Shown: piece by piece, positions 7,626 to 18,677 of the stretch
Layout: each line of letters opens with the position of its first letter
Numbering within the stretch: position 1 is the stretch's first letter
Origin: an uncultured Planctomycetota bacterium
Lineage (GTDB): Bacteria > Planctomycetota > Planctomycetia > Pirellulales > Thermoguttaceae
DNA: 51,895 nucleotides
NCBI GenBank assembly: GCA_900317365.1
Contig: ONGM01000076.1
Coordinates: 1-51,895, forward strand
Direction of reading: 5' to 3'
The notes under the pieces: model-generated
Told to the model about the DNA's origin: nothing
Database searches by the model: none
Seen by the model: only the letters and a program-made list of their open reading frames with translations
Translations under genes and position numbers: made by a program

Positions 7626-10600
7626 ATGAAAATTCCTCCGCTGTTGTGCCGAGCGTTTGCTTTCTTTATTCTGTGTATGTCGATATTTTCGACGCAAACG
7701 CGTAGCGACGAGTCTCTCGGCGCGCGCGCGTTTACGTTCCGCGCCGAATGGTATTCCGGCGGGGATATGGTTCGACGCGGACTGCCGTATTCCGACCGTT
7801 ACGTCGCGCTCAGTCCCGGTCCGAATCCGAAAGATACGCGCGCCGATTACGAAATCGATTTTCCCGATTCCGGCGATTACGAACTTTGGGCCTTCTTCTC
7901 CGCGTGCGACTCTCGTCCCCTCTGTCTCGAGTTTGACGGTAAGCTGATCTCCGACCACGCCGTCGCCGGAACAAACGGCAGCTGGCTAACGAGCGCGTCC
8001 ACATGGGAACGCGAATGCGATCTCGTCGGCGTCTCCGCCGGTAAACACGTCGTTACCGTGCGCGCCCATTCTCCGGATATTCCGCATATCAGCGCCTTTA
8101 AACTCGTGCCGAAATTTTCACTGAAACACGATTGGAACGTCCCGCGCGCCGTCGCTAAGGAGAATATCGACGCGCAGTCCGACTGGCGCCCTAGCCCCTG
8201 GAGCGGCGGCTGGTACGAATATATCGCGCGCGACCGCTATGAACGGCATGAAAGCGGCGAGACGTTCAGCGATCATTTCGCGCGCGAAACCGCGCTCGCA
8301 TTGATTCCCGCCGCGCAACTCTCCGTCTGCGGATCCGCAAAACCGTTCGGCTCCGACGGCGCCGACGTCGATCTGTACGACGAACTCACCTACGTTCCCG
8401 GAATGTTCGCCGACAAAGCGACCGCAGAGAACGATTCCGAAGAGACGACCTTCGTTAAAGTCGACGTTCTCGCCGCCGCCGGGGATCTCCAAGGGCAAAT
8501 TCAAAAGAGCGAGGTCTTTCTCGCCTCGGCGTCAAAGTGCGCTAAGATGCTTGATCGCACCGAAGCCGCAGTCGCGCGCTTTCGACAGGATTCCGGCGAC
8601 TCCGAGTACCTCGCGAAAACGCTCGCGAAATGCGCCGAACTCCGCGAGTCGGTGAAAAAAGCCTTTGCGAACGACGAAAACGCCGATCCCGACGCGCAAG
8701 CGAATCTACGCGCCCAAACCTACGTCGCCGTCTCCCGCCTATACGCCCGCGTCGGTCTCGCCAATCCCGCGCTCGATTTCCAAAAGCTCCTCTTTATTCA
8801 ACGCAACGCCAGCGATCTCGGACTGCCCCAAAACTACCAGAGCAACTGCGTGCTCAATCCCAACGGCTTCGACGACTCCCTGAACACGCTAACGTTGCCC
8901 TTTGTTTTCGACGAGGACGATCCCGACGCCGTCGACGAGGCGATCGTCGCCGATTCCGACCTCGCGCCGAAAACGACCGCGCTCTTTAAGCCTGATTATC
9001 CGACCTTCTTAGGCGATCTCGACCTTCACTTCGACGGCGAAAAAGCGCTCGTCTCGTCTATGGATCGCGAACGACGGTGGAACGTCTTCGAACTTGATCT
9101 CAACGCCGCGCTCGAAAGTAAATCGACCGACGAAACGATGAAGCCGAAACTGCCTAATTTCCCCGACGCCGATAGTTACGACGCGTGCTATATGCCCGAC
9201 GATTCGATTATCTTTACCTCGACCGCCTGCTATATCGCCGTCCCTTGCGTCTCCGGAACGACCCGCGTTACGAACACCTTCAAACTCGACGCCAAAGATT
9301 CTTCGATTCGGCGCCTGACTTATGATCAAGAGCATAACTGGTGCCCCACGCTGACCCCCGACGGACGCGTTCTCTACCTGCGTTGGGAATACACCGATAT
9401 TCCTCACGTTCCCGGTCGTCTTCTCTTTGAAATGAACCCCGACGGCACGAATCAGCGCGCCTTCTACGCCTCGAACTCCCTCTGGCCCGTCTCCATGATG
9501 TACGCGCGCCCGATTCCCGGATCGACGTCCAAGTTCTGCTGCATCGTTACCGGGCACCACGGCGTCTCGCGAATGGGAGAACTCGTTCTCTTTGACGTTC
9601 AGCAAGGTCGTAAAGAAACGGAAGGCGCCGTCGAACGTATCTGCGGGTTCCCGAAAAAGGTCGAGTCGCGTACCGATCCGAAGTATCACTCAACGCTGTG
9701 GGGCGACAATATCGCCGACGAAAGCTGGCCAAAGTTCTTGCATCCGTACCCGCTCAGCGAAGACTACTACCTCGTCGCCTCGCAACCGACGCGCGATTCG
9801 CTCTGGGGACTCTACCTCGTCGATCGATTCGACAATATGTACCTTCTCGCGGAACAGGACAGTTACGCCTACTTCGAACCGACCCCGTGGCGCGAAACGG
9901 ATCGCCCGCCTGCATTGCTTGATCGCGTCGACCTGTCCAAGGACGACGCCACCGTCTATTGCGCGGACATATACTACGGCGACGGTCTCAAAGGGGTTCC
10001 GCGCGGCGCCGTTAAGAACCTGCGCGTCTATTCTTACAGCTACCTTTACCCGATGATAGGCGGCGCGACGTCGATAATCGGAGTCGACGGACCTTGGGAC
10101 GTTCGCCAAGTCGTCGGAACCGTGCCGGTTAACGAGGACGGTTCGGTTCTCTTCCGCGTTCCGGCGAACGTGCCCCTTGCGATTCAGCCGCTTGACGAGA
10201 ACGGTCAGGCGTTGCAACAGATGCGTTCGTGGTTTACGGCAATGCCGGGCGAGACGCTCTCATGCGTCGGTTGCCACGAAGACGAGAACTCGACGAGTCC
10301 TCCGAACAACCTCGCGTTTAAAACGCTTGCGCCGTCGGAGATTCGTCCTTGGAACGGTCCGATGCGCGGGTTCTCCTTTGATCGCGAAGTTCAGCCGGTC
10401 TTGGATCATTATTGCGTCGCGTGCCACGACGGCGCCGACCATGGTTGGGGAGTAACTCCGTTCGACCTGCGCGGCGGCAATATAATCCAGGATTTTGTTA
10501 CGGCGCTTCAGATGGGGGAGCCGCGCGATCGTTGCGGTAAGTTCTCGACGTCGTATATGAACCTTCAGGCGTTCGTTCGCCGCCCCGGTATCGAAAGCGA

Positions 10601-11993
10601 TTATTTCCTTCTTAACCCGATGGAATTCGCGGCGAATACGACGGAGCTTTACCAGATTCTATCGCAAGGTCATTACGGACTGCAGATGGACGCGGACGCG
10701 TGGGATCGAATCGTCACGTGGATCGATATGAACGCGCCGTATCACGGCACGTGGACGGAGTTCGCCGGTTCGCAGTACGTTGAAAAATGGAATAAGCATC
10801 GGAAAGAATTGCTTGAACTTTACGGCAATTTCGACGACGAGTCGGAAGAAGCGCGCGGGGAAGCGTACGATCCCGCAAAGTCCGGCGCGCTCTTAGAACT
10901 CGATTGGATTAAAATCCCGGCGAACTATAACGCGACCGATTGGGAACGCGGAATTCTCGCCGAAGTGAGCGCCGGCAAGCGCGCGTTTCCCGACGGAAAA
11001 GAGTTGAAAGAACGTCTTGAACGCGAACTCTTACCGCTCGACGTCGCGGCGATTCAAGGCAAACCGCAGGAAATCGGTTGGGAAGTTCCTCAGCGCACGA
11101 CGTGGGATCGCAAGCCGCAGAAGACCGAAGTCTGGAATATGAGCGAACCGTACCTCGTTCCGAACGAACCGAATAAGGCGATTCCGAATCCGAAGGACGT
11201 CGCCGTTTCGATCGATCAGTCTTCCGAGAACGTAATGACGGTGAAGCTCGGCGATTGCGACGACGTAATCACGCTGAAAAAGGCGCCGGGAACGGGGCTA
11301 TGGTTCGGCGCGTACGAAATTTCAAACGGACAGTTTGAAGTCTTTGATCCGAAACACGACTCGAAAGTTGAGTCGCGTCAAGGTCTGTCGCACGGTTTTC
11401 GCGGTTTCTTCGTGAACGCGCCGGATCAGCCGGTCTGCCGCGTCTCTTGGGACGAAGCGGTCGCGTTCTGCGAGTGGCTTTCGGAAAAGACGGGAAAAAC
11501 GTTCCGACTTCCAACGCGCGAAGAATGGCAAACGGCGTATCGAGGCGGCGCGACGACGCCGTTCTATTTCGGCGATTGGGGCGCGGACTTCAGTAAGAAC
11601 GCCAACCTTGCGGATCAAATGCTGATCGAGTTCATCGCGGACAATTACTTCCGCAAACGAGTCCCGCTTCCGAACGTAACGTATTACGACGATTGGGTTC
11701 CGAAGGATCGTCGTTTCTGCGACAACGGCTTTCTTTCGGAACGATCCGGCCATTACGCGCCGAATCCGTTCGGATTGTACGATATGTGCGGAAACGTCGC
11801 CGAATGGACGTCGACGGAAGCGTCGCCGCGTTACGGACTCGATTTTATGGATTCTCGCGCGAAAGAGAAGGTTGTCGTCGGCGGCTCGTGGCACGATCGT
11901 CCATATCGCGCGACGGCGGACTTCCGCGAAGAATACTATCCGTGGCAACGCGTTTTCGACGTTGGATTCCGCGTTGTCTGCGAAGAAGAATAA
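7626..11993 (+). CDS. Giant secreted fusion: hydrazine-synthase-alpha-like region, two CXXCH motifs, SUMF1-like domain
   Basis: 1455 residues. The signal peptide ([20 protein letters not shown]...) sets the start at 7626; an upstream in-frame TTG at 7572 would precede it. Residues about 30-160 look like a beta-sandwich carbohydrate-binding domain ([11 protein letters not shown]). A central region, about 490-860, has beta-propeller/PD40-like repeats ([20 protein letters not shown]) of the kind grouped with the middle domain of hydrazine synthase alpha. Two haem-binding motifs follow: CVGCH at 880-884 and CVACH at 930-934. Residues about 1225-1453 form a formylglycine-generating-enzyme (SUMF1) domain, with [40 protein letters not shown] and [10 protein letters not shown]. 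Planctomycetes carry related fusions. An exported c-type cytochrome role in oxidation is inferred; true hydrazine synthesis is not implied. Synonymous codon choice shifts near 10.0-10.1 kb. Confidence 0.85.
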   Translation: MKIPPLLCRAFAFFILCMSIFSTQTRSDESLGARAFTFRAEWYSGGDMVRRGLPYSDRYVALSPGPNPKDTRADYEIDFPDSGDYELWAFFSACDSRPLCLEFDGKLISDHAVAGTNGSWLTSASTWERECDLVGVSAGKHVVTVRAHSPDIPHISAFKLVPKFSLKHDWNVPRAVAKENIDAQSDWRPSPWSGGWYEYIARDRYERHESGETFSDHFARETALALIPAAQLSVCGSAKPFGSDGADVDLYDELTYVPGMFADKATAENDSEETTFVKVDVLAAAGDLQGQIQKSEVFLASASKCAKMLDRTEAAVARFRQDSGDSEYLAKTLAKCAELRESVKKAFANDENADPDAQANLRAQTYVAVSRLYARVGLANPALDFQKLLFIQRNASDLGLPQNYQSNCVLNPNGFDDSLNTLTLPFVFDEDDPDAVDEAIVADSDLAPKTTALFKPDYPTFLGDLDLHFDGEKALVSSMDRERRWNVFELDLNAALESKSTDETMKPKLPNFPDADSYDACYMPDDSIIFTSTACYIAVPCVSGTTRVTNTFKLDAKDSSIRRLTYDQEHNWCPTLTPDGRVLYLRWEYTDIPHVPGRLLFEMNPDGTNQRAFYASNSLWPVSMMYARPIPGSTSKFCCIVTGHHGVSRMGELVLFDVQQGRKETEGAVERICGFPKKVESRTDPKYHSTLWGDNIADESWPKFLHPYPLSEDYYLVASQPTRDSLWGLYLVDRFDNMYLLAEQDSYAYFEPTPWRETDRPPALLDRVDLSKDDATVYCADIYYGDGLKGVPRGAVKNLRVYSYSYLYPMIGGATSIIGVDGPWDVRQVVGTVPVNEDGSVLFRVPANVPLAIQPLDENGQALQQMRSWFTAMPGETLSCVGCHEDENSTSPPNNLAFKTLAPSEIRPWNGPMRGFSFDREVQPVLDHYCVACHDGADHGWGVTPFDLRGGNIIQDFVTALQMGEPRDRCGKFSTSYMNLQAFVRRPGIESDYFLLNPMEFAANTTELYQILSQGHYGLQMDADAWDRIVTWIDMNAPYHGTWTEFAGSQYVEKWNKHRKELLELYGNFDDESEEARGEAYDPAKSGALLELDWIKIPANYNATDWERGILAEVSAGKRAFPDGKELKERLERELLPLDVAAIQGKPQEIGWEVPQRTTWDRKPQKTEVWNMSEPYLVPNEPNKAIPNPKDVAVSIDQSSENVMTVKLGDCDDVITLKKAPGTGLWFGAYEISNGQFEVFDPKHDSKVESRQGLSHGFRGFFVNAPDQPVCRVSWDEAVAFCEWLSEKTGKTFRLPTREEWQTAYRGGATTPFYFGDWGADFSKNANLADQMLIEFIADNYFRKRVPLPNVTYYDDWVPKDRRFCDNGFLSERSGHYAPNPFGLYDMCGNVAEWTSTEASPRYGLDFMDSRAKEKVVVGGSWHDRPYRATADFREEYYPWQRVFDVGFRVVCEEE

Positions 11994-11994
11994 G

Positions 11995-12010
11995 CGCGAG
12001 CGCGCTCGCG
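11995..12010. repeat. 16-bp perfect palindrome
   Basis: CGCGAGCGCGCTCGCG is fully self-complementary and begins two bases after the preceding stop codon. It lacks a T-tract, so it is a poor intrinsic terminator, but it lies just before the metG promoter and could shield it or bind a dimeric protein. Confidence 0.45.
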
Positions 12011-12025
12011 GCGACGGTTAGCGTC

Positions 12026-12053
12026 TTGACGCGACGCGTCGCCGCGTTACAAT
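12026..12053 (+). promoter_or_regulatory. Predicted sigma70 promoter of metG
   Basis: TTGACG (12026-12031), 16 bases, TACAAT (12048-12053); both hexamers match at five of six positions. The start would fall near 12060, giving a leader of about 65 bases. This supports the short form of metG that begins at 12125. Confidence 0.65.
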
Positions 12054-12124
12054 ATTTTCAACTTTGTCCGAGGACGCCGCTCATGCGCGCGGCGTTCTTT
12101 CATGCGACTCTCTGTGGAGGCTCT

Positions 12125-14233
12125 ATGAGCGGTCGAAAAATACTGGTAACGAGCGCGCTACCGTACGCCAACGGCGCCATTCATATTGGACACCTTGTCG
12201 AATATATTCAGACGGACGTTTGGGTGCGTTTTCAGAAATTGCGCGGTGAAAATTGTCGATATTTTTGCGCCGACGACACGCATGGCGCCGCGATCACGAT
12301 TTCCGCGAAAAAGAAAGGCGTCTCGGAAGAGGAATTTATCGCCGAAGTTCGAGAACAGCATCTCGCCGATTTCTCCGATTTCGGGATTCAGTTCGATAAT
12401 TACGGGAGCACGAACTCGCCGGAAACGCGCCATTATTGCGAAGAATTTTGGAAAGCGCTTCGCAAAGCGGATTTGGTCGTCGAACGAGAAATCGAGCAGC
12501 TGTACGATCCGACGGAAGGACGGTTCCTTGCCGACCGCTTCATTAAGGGGACGTGTCCGAAATGCGGCAAGCCGGATCAATACGGCGACAGTTGCGAATG
12601 CGGGGCCGTTTACGCGCCGACCGATCTAATCAATCCTCGCAGCGCGCTCTCGGGCGCCACGCTTGAGCTTCGCAAGTCGCGCCATCTTTTCGTTGAAATC
12701 GAAAAAGCGCGCGACTTCTTGGTTCATTGGATCGACGCCTCGGACGCGTTGCAACCGGAAGTGGCGAATTATCTCAAGGGGCAGTTCCTGTCGAACGACC
12801 TTTTCCCGTGGGATATTTCTCGTCCGGCGCCGTATTTTGGGTTTGAAATCCCCGATTTCCCCGGCAACTATTGGTACGTCTGGTACGACGCGCCGATCGG
12901 TTACGTCGGTTCGTGCGCCCAATGGTGCAAAGAGCACGGACAAACCGCCGAAGATTGGTGGCTCGATAAGAACACGGATATTCATCACTTTATCGGTAAG
13001 GATATTACGTACTTCCACACGCTCTTCTGGCCGACGACGTTAAACGCCGCCGGATTCAACCTTCCGAAGAAAGTGCATATCCACGGTTTCCTCACCGTCG
13101 ACGGCGAAAAAATGTCAAAGTCGAAGGGGACGTTCATTCTAGCGCGTTCGTACTTGAATCATCTTGACCCGTCGTACCTGCGCTATTTCTTCTCTTCGAA
13201 GACGACAGGTCGCGTCGACGACCTCGATTTGAATTTGGAAGAACTCGAGCTCAAAGTCAACGCGGATCTCGTCGGCGTCGTTGTGAATCTTGCGAGTCGT
13301 ACGGCGAAATTTGCGCACGAGACGGGACTTTCCGCCGAGTATCCCGACGACGGCGGTCTGTTCCAAGAAGCGGCGTCGAAATCGGAAGAAATCGCGGCGG
13401 CCTACGAAGTTTGCGACTACGGCAAGGCGATTCGCACGATTCTCGAATGCGGTTATCGCGCGAATCAGTACGTCGAGAAGATGGCGCCGTGGACTATTAA
13501 GAAGGAACTGACCAAGCTTCAGAAGGACGCGAACGCGTCTCCGGAAGCGATCGAAGCGACGCGTCGCCGACTGCAAGACGCGGCGACGGTCGGATTGAAC
13601 CTTTTCCGCCAAATTGCGATTTATCTTGCGCCGATTCTGCCCGATCTCGCGCAGAAAACGGAAGCTCTGTTGAATACGAAAATCAACGACTGGAACGACG
13701 TCCAGACCCCGCTCGTCGGCGCGCCGGTCAGCGAGTACGTTCATATGATGGCGCGCGTTTCGCGCGATGGAATTAATGCGATGATAGAAGAATCGAAAGA
13801 CACGTTGCCGTCGGAGAACAACGAACAAGGAACGACCGACGGTCAAGGAGCCGGTCAATGGAACGACTCGGCGCAACCGCTTCTCGACGAACCGCTCGCC
13901 GATACGATTACGATCGACGACTTCATGAAGGTCGACCTTCGCGTCGGTCGCATAATCGAAGCGGAGCAGGTCAAGGAAGCGCGCAAACTTCTGCGTCTGA
14001 AACTGTCTCTCGGCGGAACTGAGACGCGCCAGGTCTTCGCCGGTATTAAGGCGGCGTATCCGGAACCTGAGAAATTGATCGGTCGTCTTGTCGTCTTCGT
14101 TGCGAATCTTCAGCCGCGCCAGATGAAATTCGGACTCAGCGAAGGTATGATCGTCGCGGCGGGTCCCGGCGGTCCCGACGTTTTCGTTACGTCTCCCGAC
14201 GAAGGAGCGGTTCCCGGTATGAGACTGCACTAA
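12125..14233 (+). CDS. metG: Methionine--tRNA ligase with C-terminal tRNA-binding domain
   Basis: Charges tRNA-Met with methionine in the cytosol. 702 residues, full length for the long bacterial form. The class I motifs are HIGH at residues 20-23 and KMSKS at 329-333. A zinc-knuckle region at about 144-160 has CPKCGK followed by DSCECG. The anticodon-binding helical domain follows, then a Gln/Gly/Ser-rich linker and an EMAP/Arc1p-type OB-fold tRNA-binding domain (about 595-702, starting [12 protein letters not shown]) that promotes dimerisation and tRNA binding. The ATG at 12125 is preceded by TGGAGG at 4 bases' distance and a promoter. The reading frame stays open further upstream across the end of the preceding gene, but that extension lacks protein-like character. 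A terminator follows. Confidence 0.97.
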   Translation: MSGRKILVTSALPYANGAIHIGHLVEYIQTDVWVRFQKLRGENCRYFCADDTHGAAITISAKKKGVSEEEFIAEVREQHLADFSDFGIQFDNYGSTNSPETRHYCEEFWKALRKADLVVEREIEQLYDPTEGRFLADRFIKGTCPKCGKPDQYGDSCECGAVYAPTDLINPRSALSGATLELRKSRHLFVEIEKARDFLVHWIDASDALQPEVANYLKGQFLSNDLFPWDISRPAPYFGFEIPDFPGNYWYVWYDAPIGYVGSCAQWCKEHGQTAEDWWLDKNTDIHHFIGKDITYFHTLFWPTTLNAAGFNLPKKVHIHGFLTVDGEKMSKSKGTFILARSYLNHLDPSYLRYFFSSKTTGRVDDLDLNLEELELKVNADLVGVVVNLASRTAKFAHETGLSAEYPDDGGLFQEAASKSEEIAAAYEVCDYGKAIRTILECGYRANQYVEKMAPWTIKKELTKLQKDANASPEAIEATRRRLQDAATVGLNLFRQIAIYLAPILPDLAQKTEALLNTKINDWNDVQTPLVGAPVSEYVHMMARVSRDGINAMIEESKDTLPSENNEQGTTDGQGAGQWNDSAQPLLDEPLADTITIDDFMKVDLRVGRIIEAEQVKEARKLLRLKLSLGGTETRQVFAGIKAAYPEPEKLIGRLVVFVANLQPRQMKFGLSEGMIVAAGPGGPDVFVTSPDEGAVPGMRLH

Positions 14234-14271
14234 CGCGCGACGAACGTTCCGCGCTTTTTGCGGAGGATTTT

Positions 14272-14310
14272 GCTCCCGACCACATTTTGCGATCGGGGGC
14301 TTTTCTTTTT
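14272..14310 (+). terminator. Intrinsic terminator of metG
   Basis: Stem 14272-14279/14293-14300 (GCTCCCGA with TCGGGGGC, one G-T pair), followed directly by TTTTCTTTTT. Confidence 0.8.
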
Positions 14311-14322
14311 CAGAAGCTGTGT

Positions 14323-14328
14323 TACAAT
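14323..14328 (+). promoter_or_regulatory. Possible -10 element and long leader of pyrG
   Basis: The 280 bases between the metG terminator and pyrG hold a TACAAT hexamer here, without a convincing -35 box, and an isolated TTGACA at 14421-14426 with no good -10 partner. If the first is used, pyrG has a leader of over 250 bases, containing an A9 run near 14451-14459 and the repeated word CCGTATGT just before the ribosome-binding site. In some bacteria pyrG is controlled by leader attenuation, but I see no specific proof here. Confidence 0.35.
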
Positions 14329-14590
14329 ACTAAGCGATTTTTGAAAGATTCGGCGCGATTCGCGTATTGGTTGCGCGCGTCTTAGTTGACGTCGAGGTCA
14401 TGCTCGTCGCTCGCGTTGTTTTGACAGACCCATGTTTACGTTCGGCGGTAAAAAAAAAACGGCGCGTAGAACACGTGATCTGTTAAAGACGACGTTTTTT
14501 CTACATGTTGCGTTTTTTCCTTTTTATCGCTAGAACGTTTTTGCTTTTGTCCGTATGTTTGACCGTATGTAAAGAGGAGATAGACTCGTC

Positions 14591-16213
14591 ATGACAAAAC
14601 ACATTTTTGTAACCGGCGGAGTCGTGAGTTCTTTGGGCAAAGGACTCACAAGCGCGTCGATCGGTATGTTGCTTGAGAATCGCGGTCTCTCTGTTCGTAT
14701 GCAGAAGCTCGATCCGTACATCAACGTCGATCCCGGCACGATGAGTCCGTATCAGCATGGCGAAGTTTACGTTCTCGACGACGGTAGCGAAACGGATCTT
14801 GACCTCGGGCATTACGAGCGTTTTACACATTCTCCGTTGACGCGCGACAGCAACTGGACGACCGGACAAATCTATCTTCGCGTCATCGAAAAAGAACGCA
14901 GCGGCGCGTACCTTGGCAAAACGGTTCAGGTCATCCCTCACATTACCAACGAAATTAAAGATTGCGTTAAACGTCTCGCGACCGACGACGTCGACGTCGT
15001 TATTACCGAGATCGGCGGCACCGTCGGCGACATCGAAAGCCTCCCGTTCTTGGAAGCGATTCGTCAGTTTGCAATCGACGTCGGAAAAGAGAACTGCGCG
15101 TATATTCACCTAACGCTCGTTCCCTTCCTAAAGGCGGCGAAGGAGCTCAAGACGAAGCCGACTCAGCATAGCGTCGGACAATTGCGTCAGATCGGTATTC
15201 AGCCTGATTTTGTCGTGTGCCGAACGGAACATGAAATCAGTCGCGACGATATCGAGAAGATCGCGCTTTTCTGCAACGTTCCGAGCAAGAACGTCGTCGA
15301 AGAGCAAGACGCCGATTTCTCAATTTACGAAGTTCCGCTCTCTCTCGCAGAGCATAAACTCGACGAGATGATCGTCGAACGCCTTGGTCTGACGAAAGCG
15401 AAGCCGCTCGATCTCACGAAATGGCGCGAGTTGCTTCATTCGCTGCGCACGCCGCAAACGGAAGTTACGATCGCCGTCGTCGGTAAGTACGCGAAACATA
15501 AGGACGCGTACAAATCGATTTACGAAGCGCTCGACCATGCGGGTATGACGAACAAGGCGAGCGTGCGCGTTCTTCGGATTCAAAGCGAAGACGTAGCGCG
15601 CGAAGAGACCCGCGCGTTGCTTGAAAAGGCCAACGGTATTTTGATTCCCGGCGGATTTGGAGACCGCGGCGTCGAAGGTAAAATCGACGCGGTTCAGATC
15701 GCTCGCGAAAAGAAGATCCCGTTCTTCGGCATTTGCCTCGGTATGCAATGCGCCGTGATCGAATACGCGCGAAACGTCTTGGGGCTCGCGGACGCGAATT
15801 CAACGGAATTCGATCCCACAGTCGAGCATCCCGTTATCAACCTCATGGAAGAACAGCGCGCGATTACCGATAAAGGCGGCACAATGCGACTCGGATCTCA
15901 GCCGACGACTCTTCTCGCCGGATCGCGCGCCGCAAGCGCTTATGGAACGCTCGAGATTGAAGAGCGTCATCGCCATCGCTACGAGTTCAATTACGATTAC
16001 CGCGACCGTTTTATCGACGGCGGTTTGACGATCGCCGGCTCTAGCCCGAACGGCAAGCTCGTCGAAGTCGTTGAAATCGAAGACCATCCGTGGTTCGTCG
16101 CCGTTCAGTATCATCCAGAATTTAAATCGAAGCCGACGCATCCGCATCCGCTGTTCCGCGAGTTTATCGCCGCCGCCGTGCGCATGAAGCGCGCCGGTTT
16201 GGGACTTGAATAA
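14591..16213 (+). CDS. pyrG: CTP synthase (glutamine-hydrolysing)
   Basis: Converts UTP to CTP using ATP and glutamine ammonia, the last step of pyrimidine nucleotide synthesis. 540 residues, typical length. The N-terminal synthetase domain opens with [18 protein letters not shown] (nucleotide-binding loop) and [13 protein letters not shown]. The class I glutamine amidotransferase domain occupies about 300-540, with the nucleophile Cys382 in GICLGMQ and the partners His508 and Glu510 in QYHPEF. The start is supported by AGAGGAGA about 10 bases upstream. It is transcribed alone: a metG terminator lies before it and a strong terminator follows. Confidence 0.98.
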   Translation: MTKHIFVTGGVVSSLGKGLTSASIGMLLENRGLSVRMQKLDPYINVDPGTMSPYQHGEVYVLDDGSETDLDLGHYERFTHSPLTRDSNWTTGQIYLRVIEKERSGAYLGKTVQVIPHITNEIKDCVKRLATDDVDVVITEIGGTVGDIESLPFLEAIRQFAIDVGKENCAYIHLTLVPFLKAAKELKTKPTQHSVGQLRQIGIQPDFVVCRTEHEISRDDIEKIALFCNVPSKNVVEEQDADFSIYEVPLSLAEHKLDEMIVERLGLTKAKPLDLTKWRELLHSLRTPQTEVTIAVVGKYAKHKDAYKSIYEALDHAGMTNKASVRVLRIQSEDVAREETRALLEKANGILIPGGFGDRGVEGKIDAVQIAREKKIPFFGICLGMQCAVIEYARNVLGLADANSTEFDPTVEHPVINLMEEQRAITDKGGTMRLGSQPTTLLAGSRAASAYGTLEIEERHRHRYEFNYDYRDRFIDGGLTIAGSSPNGKLVEVVEIEDHPWFVAVQYHPEFKSKPTHPHPLFREFIAAAVRMKRAGLGLE

Positions 16214-16256
16214 GTACGTCGCGTTCCCGTTTCCGTTTCAGCGCGGTTTTTGCACG

Positions 16257-16290
16257 ACCCGTCGCCGACGTCGCGCGACGGGTCTTTTCT
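16257..16290 (+). terminator. Intrinsic terminator of pyrG
   Basis: Perfect 9-bp stem ACCCGTCGC (16257-16265) with GCGACGGGT (16275-16283), then CTTTTCTTTT. Confidence 0.85.
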
Positions 16291-16324
16291 TTTGCGTCGA
16301 TCTCGCAGACGCGTCGATCGGCGC

Positions 16325-16330
16325 TATAAT
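16325..16330 (+). promoter_or_regulatory. Candidate -10 element of fabI-nagA
   Basis: A perfect TATAAT lies 77 bases before the fabI start, just after the pyrG terminator. No good -35 hexamer lies at 16-18 bases upstream, so it may need an activator or be weak. Confidence 0.45.
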
Positions 16331-16406
16331 AACGCGTTGTCGGCGCGCGCGCGAACGGCGAGTTTTCGTAGCGCCGGGGTTCCTTTTTACGTTGAGGAGG
16401 TTTGTC

Positions 16407-17204
16407 GTGGATTTTTTGCAGCTTGCGAATAAGCGATTTTTAATCTTTGGGGTCGCGAATAAAAAGAGCGTGGCGTATTCCGTGTCGAAGATGTTACTGG
16501 AAGAAGGCGCCGAATGCGTTTTTGTCGTGCAAAACCAAACGATTCTCGAAAAGGCGAGCAAGCTTTTTCCCGACGCGTCCTTTTTCGTGTGCGACGTCGA
16601 AAAAGAAGACGATATCATAGCGCTCCGCAAGTCGGTCGGCGAGAAGTTCGACTCCTTCGACGGCTTGCTCCATTCGATTGCGTTCGCCGATTACTCCGAC
16701 GGCATGAAGCCGTTTCACGAGACGAAAAAGCGCGCGTTTTTGCAAGCGCTCGATATTTCGTGCTTTTCGCTCGTTGAAATTGCTCGCGAGTTCGCCGATT
16801 TGCTCAAGCCCAACGCCTCGGTCGTCGCGATGTCGATTTCAACGACCACAATGGCGAGCGAAAACTACGGTTACATGGCGCCGATTAAGGCGGCGCTCGA
16901 TTCCTCGATCGCTTTTCTGAGCAAATCGTTCTCCGCGTTTTCGCAAATTCGGTTTAACGTCGTCGCTCCCTCGTTATTAAAAACGTCGGCCTCCGCCGGC
17001 ATTCCCGGATATCTCGATTCTTACCTGTACGCCGAACAGGCGATCCCGCGCAAAAGCGCTCTGCAAACGGAAGAAGCCGCCGCCGCCGTCGTCTTCTTGT
17101 TGAGTCCTCGTTCGAGCGGAATCGTCGCGCAAAAGATTGTCGTCGACGCCGGAATGTCGACGAACTATTTCGATAAGTCCATTATTGACAAAGTGGTTCA
17201 CTAA
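16407..17204 (+). CDS. fabI: Enoyl-[acyl-carrier-protein] reductase (NADH)
   Basis: Reduces trans-2-enoyl-ACP to acyl-ACP in the last step of each fatty-acid elongation round. 265 residues from the GTG at 16407, which has GAGGAGG 6 bases upstream; an open extension to 16206 crosses the pyrG terminator and is rejected. The short-chain dehydrogenase nucleotide loop is the FabI variant GVANKKSVAYSV, and the catalytic pair Tyr154-X6-Lys161 (YGYMAPIK) matches the FabI Y-X6-K spacing and not the ordinary Y-X3-K. The closing region PRSSGIVAQKIVVDAGMS is family-typical. It is followed 23 bases later by nagA, so both are likely co-transcribed. It is well away from the fatty-acid-type operon at 44.5-47.6 kb. 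Confidence 0.93.
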   Translation: MDFLQLANKRFLIFGVANKKSVAYSVSKMLLEEGAECVFVVQNQTILEKASKLFPDASFFVCDVEKEDDIIALRKSVGEKFDSFDGLLHSIAFADYSDGMKPFHETKKRAFLQALDISCFSLVEIAREFADLLKPNASVVAMSISTTTMASENYGYMAPIKAALDSSIAFLSKSFSAFSQIRFNVVAPSLLKTSASAGIPGYLDSYLYAEQAIPRKSALQTEEAAAAVVFLLSPRSSGIVAQKIVVDAGMSTNYFDKSIIDKVVH

Positions 17205-17227
17205 CGATTCTCGAACGAAGGGATAAA

Positions 17228-18442
17228 ATGGAAAGGAATAGAAGCGTTTTTACCGGGAAACGTTACGACACGCTCGAGCCTACCCGCGTCTTCGTTGAGG
17301 ACGGAAAAATCGTCGCGACGGAACGCGCCGAAGAGATCGACGGGCTACCTTGGCTTGCGCCGGGGCTTTTCGATATTCAGGTGAACGGCGCGGTCGGCGT
17401 TGAGTTCTCCTCGTCGCGTCTGACCGTCGACGGCGTCTGCTCGGCGTTCGATAAAATACTCCGCGACGGCGTCTTTCGCTGCTGTCCGACCCTCACGACG
17501 AACGCGCCAGAGACGATGATCGAATCCGCGAAAACGATCGCCGACGCAATTAAACAACGCGCGGAGTTTCAACGGTTCGTTTGGGGAATTCATCTCGAGG
17601 GCCCCTTTATTTCGACGGCGGAAGGCGCGATCGGCGCGCATCCGAAACAGTATTGCCGCGAGTATTCGATTGAGCTCTTTGAGCGCGTGCAAGAGTCGTG
17701 CGGCGGACTCGTGAAAATCGTTACGTTGTCCCCGGAGTATCCGCGCGCGCCTGAATTTATCGAACGACTCCGCGCGCAAGGGATCGTCGTCGCGATCGGG
17801 CACACGAACGCGACCCCCGTTCAAATCGACGCCGCCGTTCGCGCCGGCGCGCAACTGTCGACGCACTTGAGCAACGCGACCCGACATTTGCTTCCCAAAT
17901 GGGAAAACTACTGCTTTACGCAACTTGCCGACGACCGTTTGTTTGCAAGTATGATTATGGACGGTTTTCACGTCTCGCCGCAGCTCGCGCGTATTATCGC
18001 TCGCGCCAAAGGTCTTGATCGTCTCGTCTTGATTAGCGACCAGTCGCCGCTCGCCGGATTTCCGCCGGGGAAATACTCGATGGAACTTTGCGAGTTCGAA
18101 ATTCAGCCGAACGGTAAAGTAACGCTTTCCGGGGATCCGAATCTACTCGCTTGCGCTTCTTTTCCCGTCTCCAACGGAGTGGCGAATTTGGCGACGATCG
18201 AATCGCTCAAACTGCGCGACGCATATTCGCTCGCGACGACGAATCCCGCCAAACTCCTCGACGCGCCTAAGTTTAGCAATAGCGCCGTCGATTTCCTGGA
18301 GAAGGGCGCCGCCGCCGATTTCCTCGTCTTCCGTTTGGTTCCCGCTACCTTTGGCGAACATGGAATAGCCGACGGTGCGTCCTTTAAAACCGGACGATTT
18401 GAATTTGAATCGATCCTTTGGAACGGTCGTAATCTCATTTAG
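17228..18442 (+). CDS. nagA: N-acetylglucosamine-6-phosphate deacetylase
   Basis: Amidohydrolase that removes acetate from GlcNAc-6-phosphate, feeding amino sugar recycling. 404 residues. The pattern follows NagA: APGLFDIQVNGAVGVEFS (metal site region), HLEGPFIS, GHTNATPVQIDAAVRAGA, THLSNA, MDGFHVSP, and LISDQSPLAG carrying the catalytic Asp where many NagA proteins read TDAM.AG. AAGGGA lies 5 bases before the ATG. It shares a transcript with fabI; no nagB neighbour is seen. It may serve recycling of peptidoglycan or lipid A sugars, or growth on host or algal amino-sugar polymers. A related amidohydrolase with another N-acyl sugar substrate is a lesser alternative. Confidence 0.88.
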   Translation: MERNRSVFTGKRYDTLEPTRVFVEDGKIVATERAEEIDGLPWLAPGLFDIQVNGAVGVEFSSSRLTVDGVCSAFDKILRDGVFRCCPTLTTNAPETMIESAKTIADAIKQRAEFQRFVWGIHLEGPFISTAEGAIGAHPKQYCREYSIELFERVQESCGGLVKIVTLSPEYPRAPEFIERLRAQGIVVAIGHTNATPVQIDAAVRAGAQLSTHLSNATRHLLPKWENYCFTQLADDRLFASMIMDGFHVSPQLARIIARAKGLDRLVLISDQSPLAGFPPGKYSMELCEFEIQPNGKVTLSGDPNLLACASFPVSNGVANLATIESLKLRDAYSLATTNPAKLLDAPKFSNSAVDFLEKGAAADFLVFRLVPATFGEHGIADGASFKTGRFEFESILWNGRNLI

Positions 18443-18610
18443 AAACCGCGATCGATAAAGAAATGTTCGGCTCTCGGAAAATGAACGGATTGCTTATACT
18501 CGCTTTGTTCGACTGTGGAAAGCCTCGCGCAATTTTTGTTTGCGACGAAGCCTTTATTCGTAACGGACAGCTCTAGAGACTTGCCTTCTAACGCGTCATT
18601 TGCGCATAAA

Positions 18611-18645
18611 AATGAGGGGCGTCGATCAGTTCGACGCCCCTCATT
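18611..18645 (-). terminator. Intrinsic terminator of the UDP-sugar operon
   Basis: Perfect 15-bp inverted repeat (18611-18625/18631-18645, loop TCAGT). On the minus strand it is followed by TTTTTATG, 33 bases past the stop of the beta-helix gene. The sequence between nagA and this point shows nothing else. Confidence 0.85.
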
Positions 18646-18677
18646 GCGTTAAACGACGCTTTCAAATGCAAGCCGGG

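Noticed and set aside
7626..11993. Hydrazine synthase subunit, implying anammox
   Set aside because: Similarity is limited to the middle-domain type common in many planctomycetes; no hydrazine synthase beta/gamma or hydrazine dehydrogenase genes are present.
11693..12124. N-terminal extension of metG into the end of the fusion gene
   Set aside because: The stretch is Arg-rich, overlaps the previous gene and precedes the metG promoter and ribosome-binding site.
13139..14230. 363-codon minus-strand frame opposite metG
   Set aside because: Arg-rich shadow of the metG coding sequence without a plausible start or homology.
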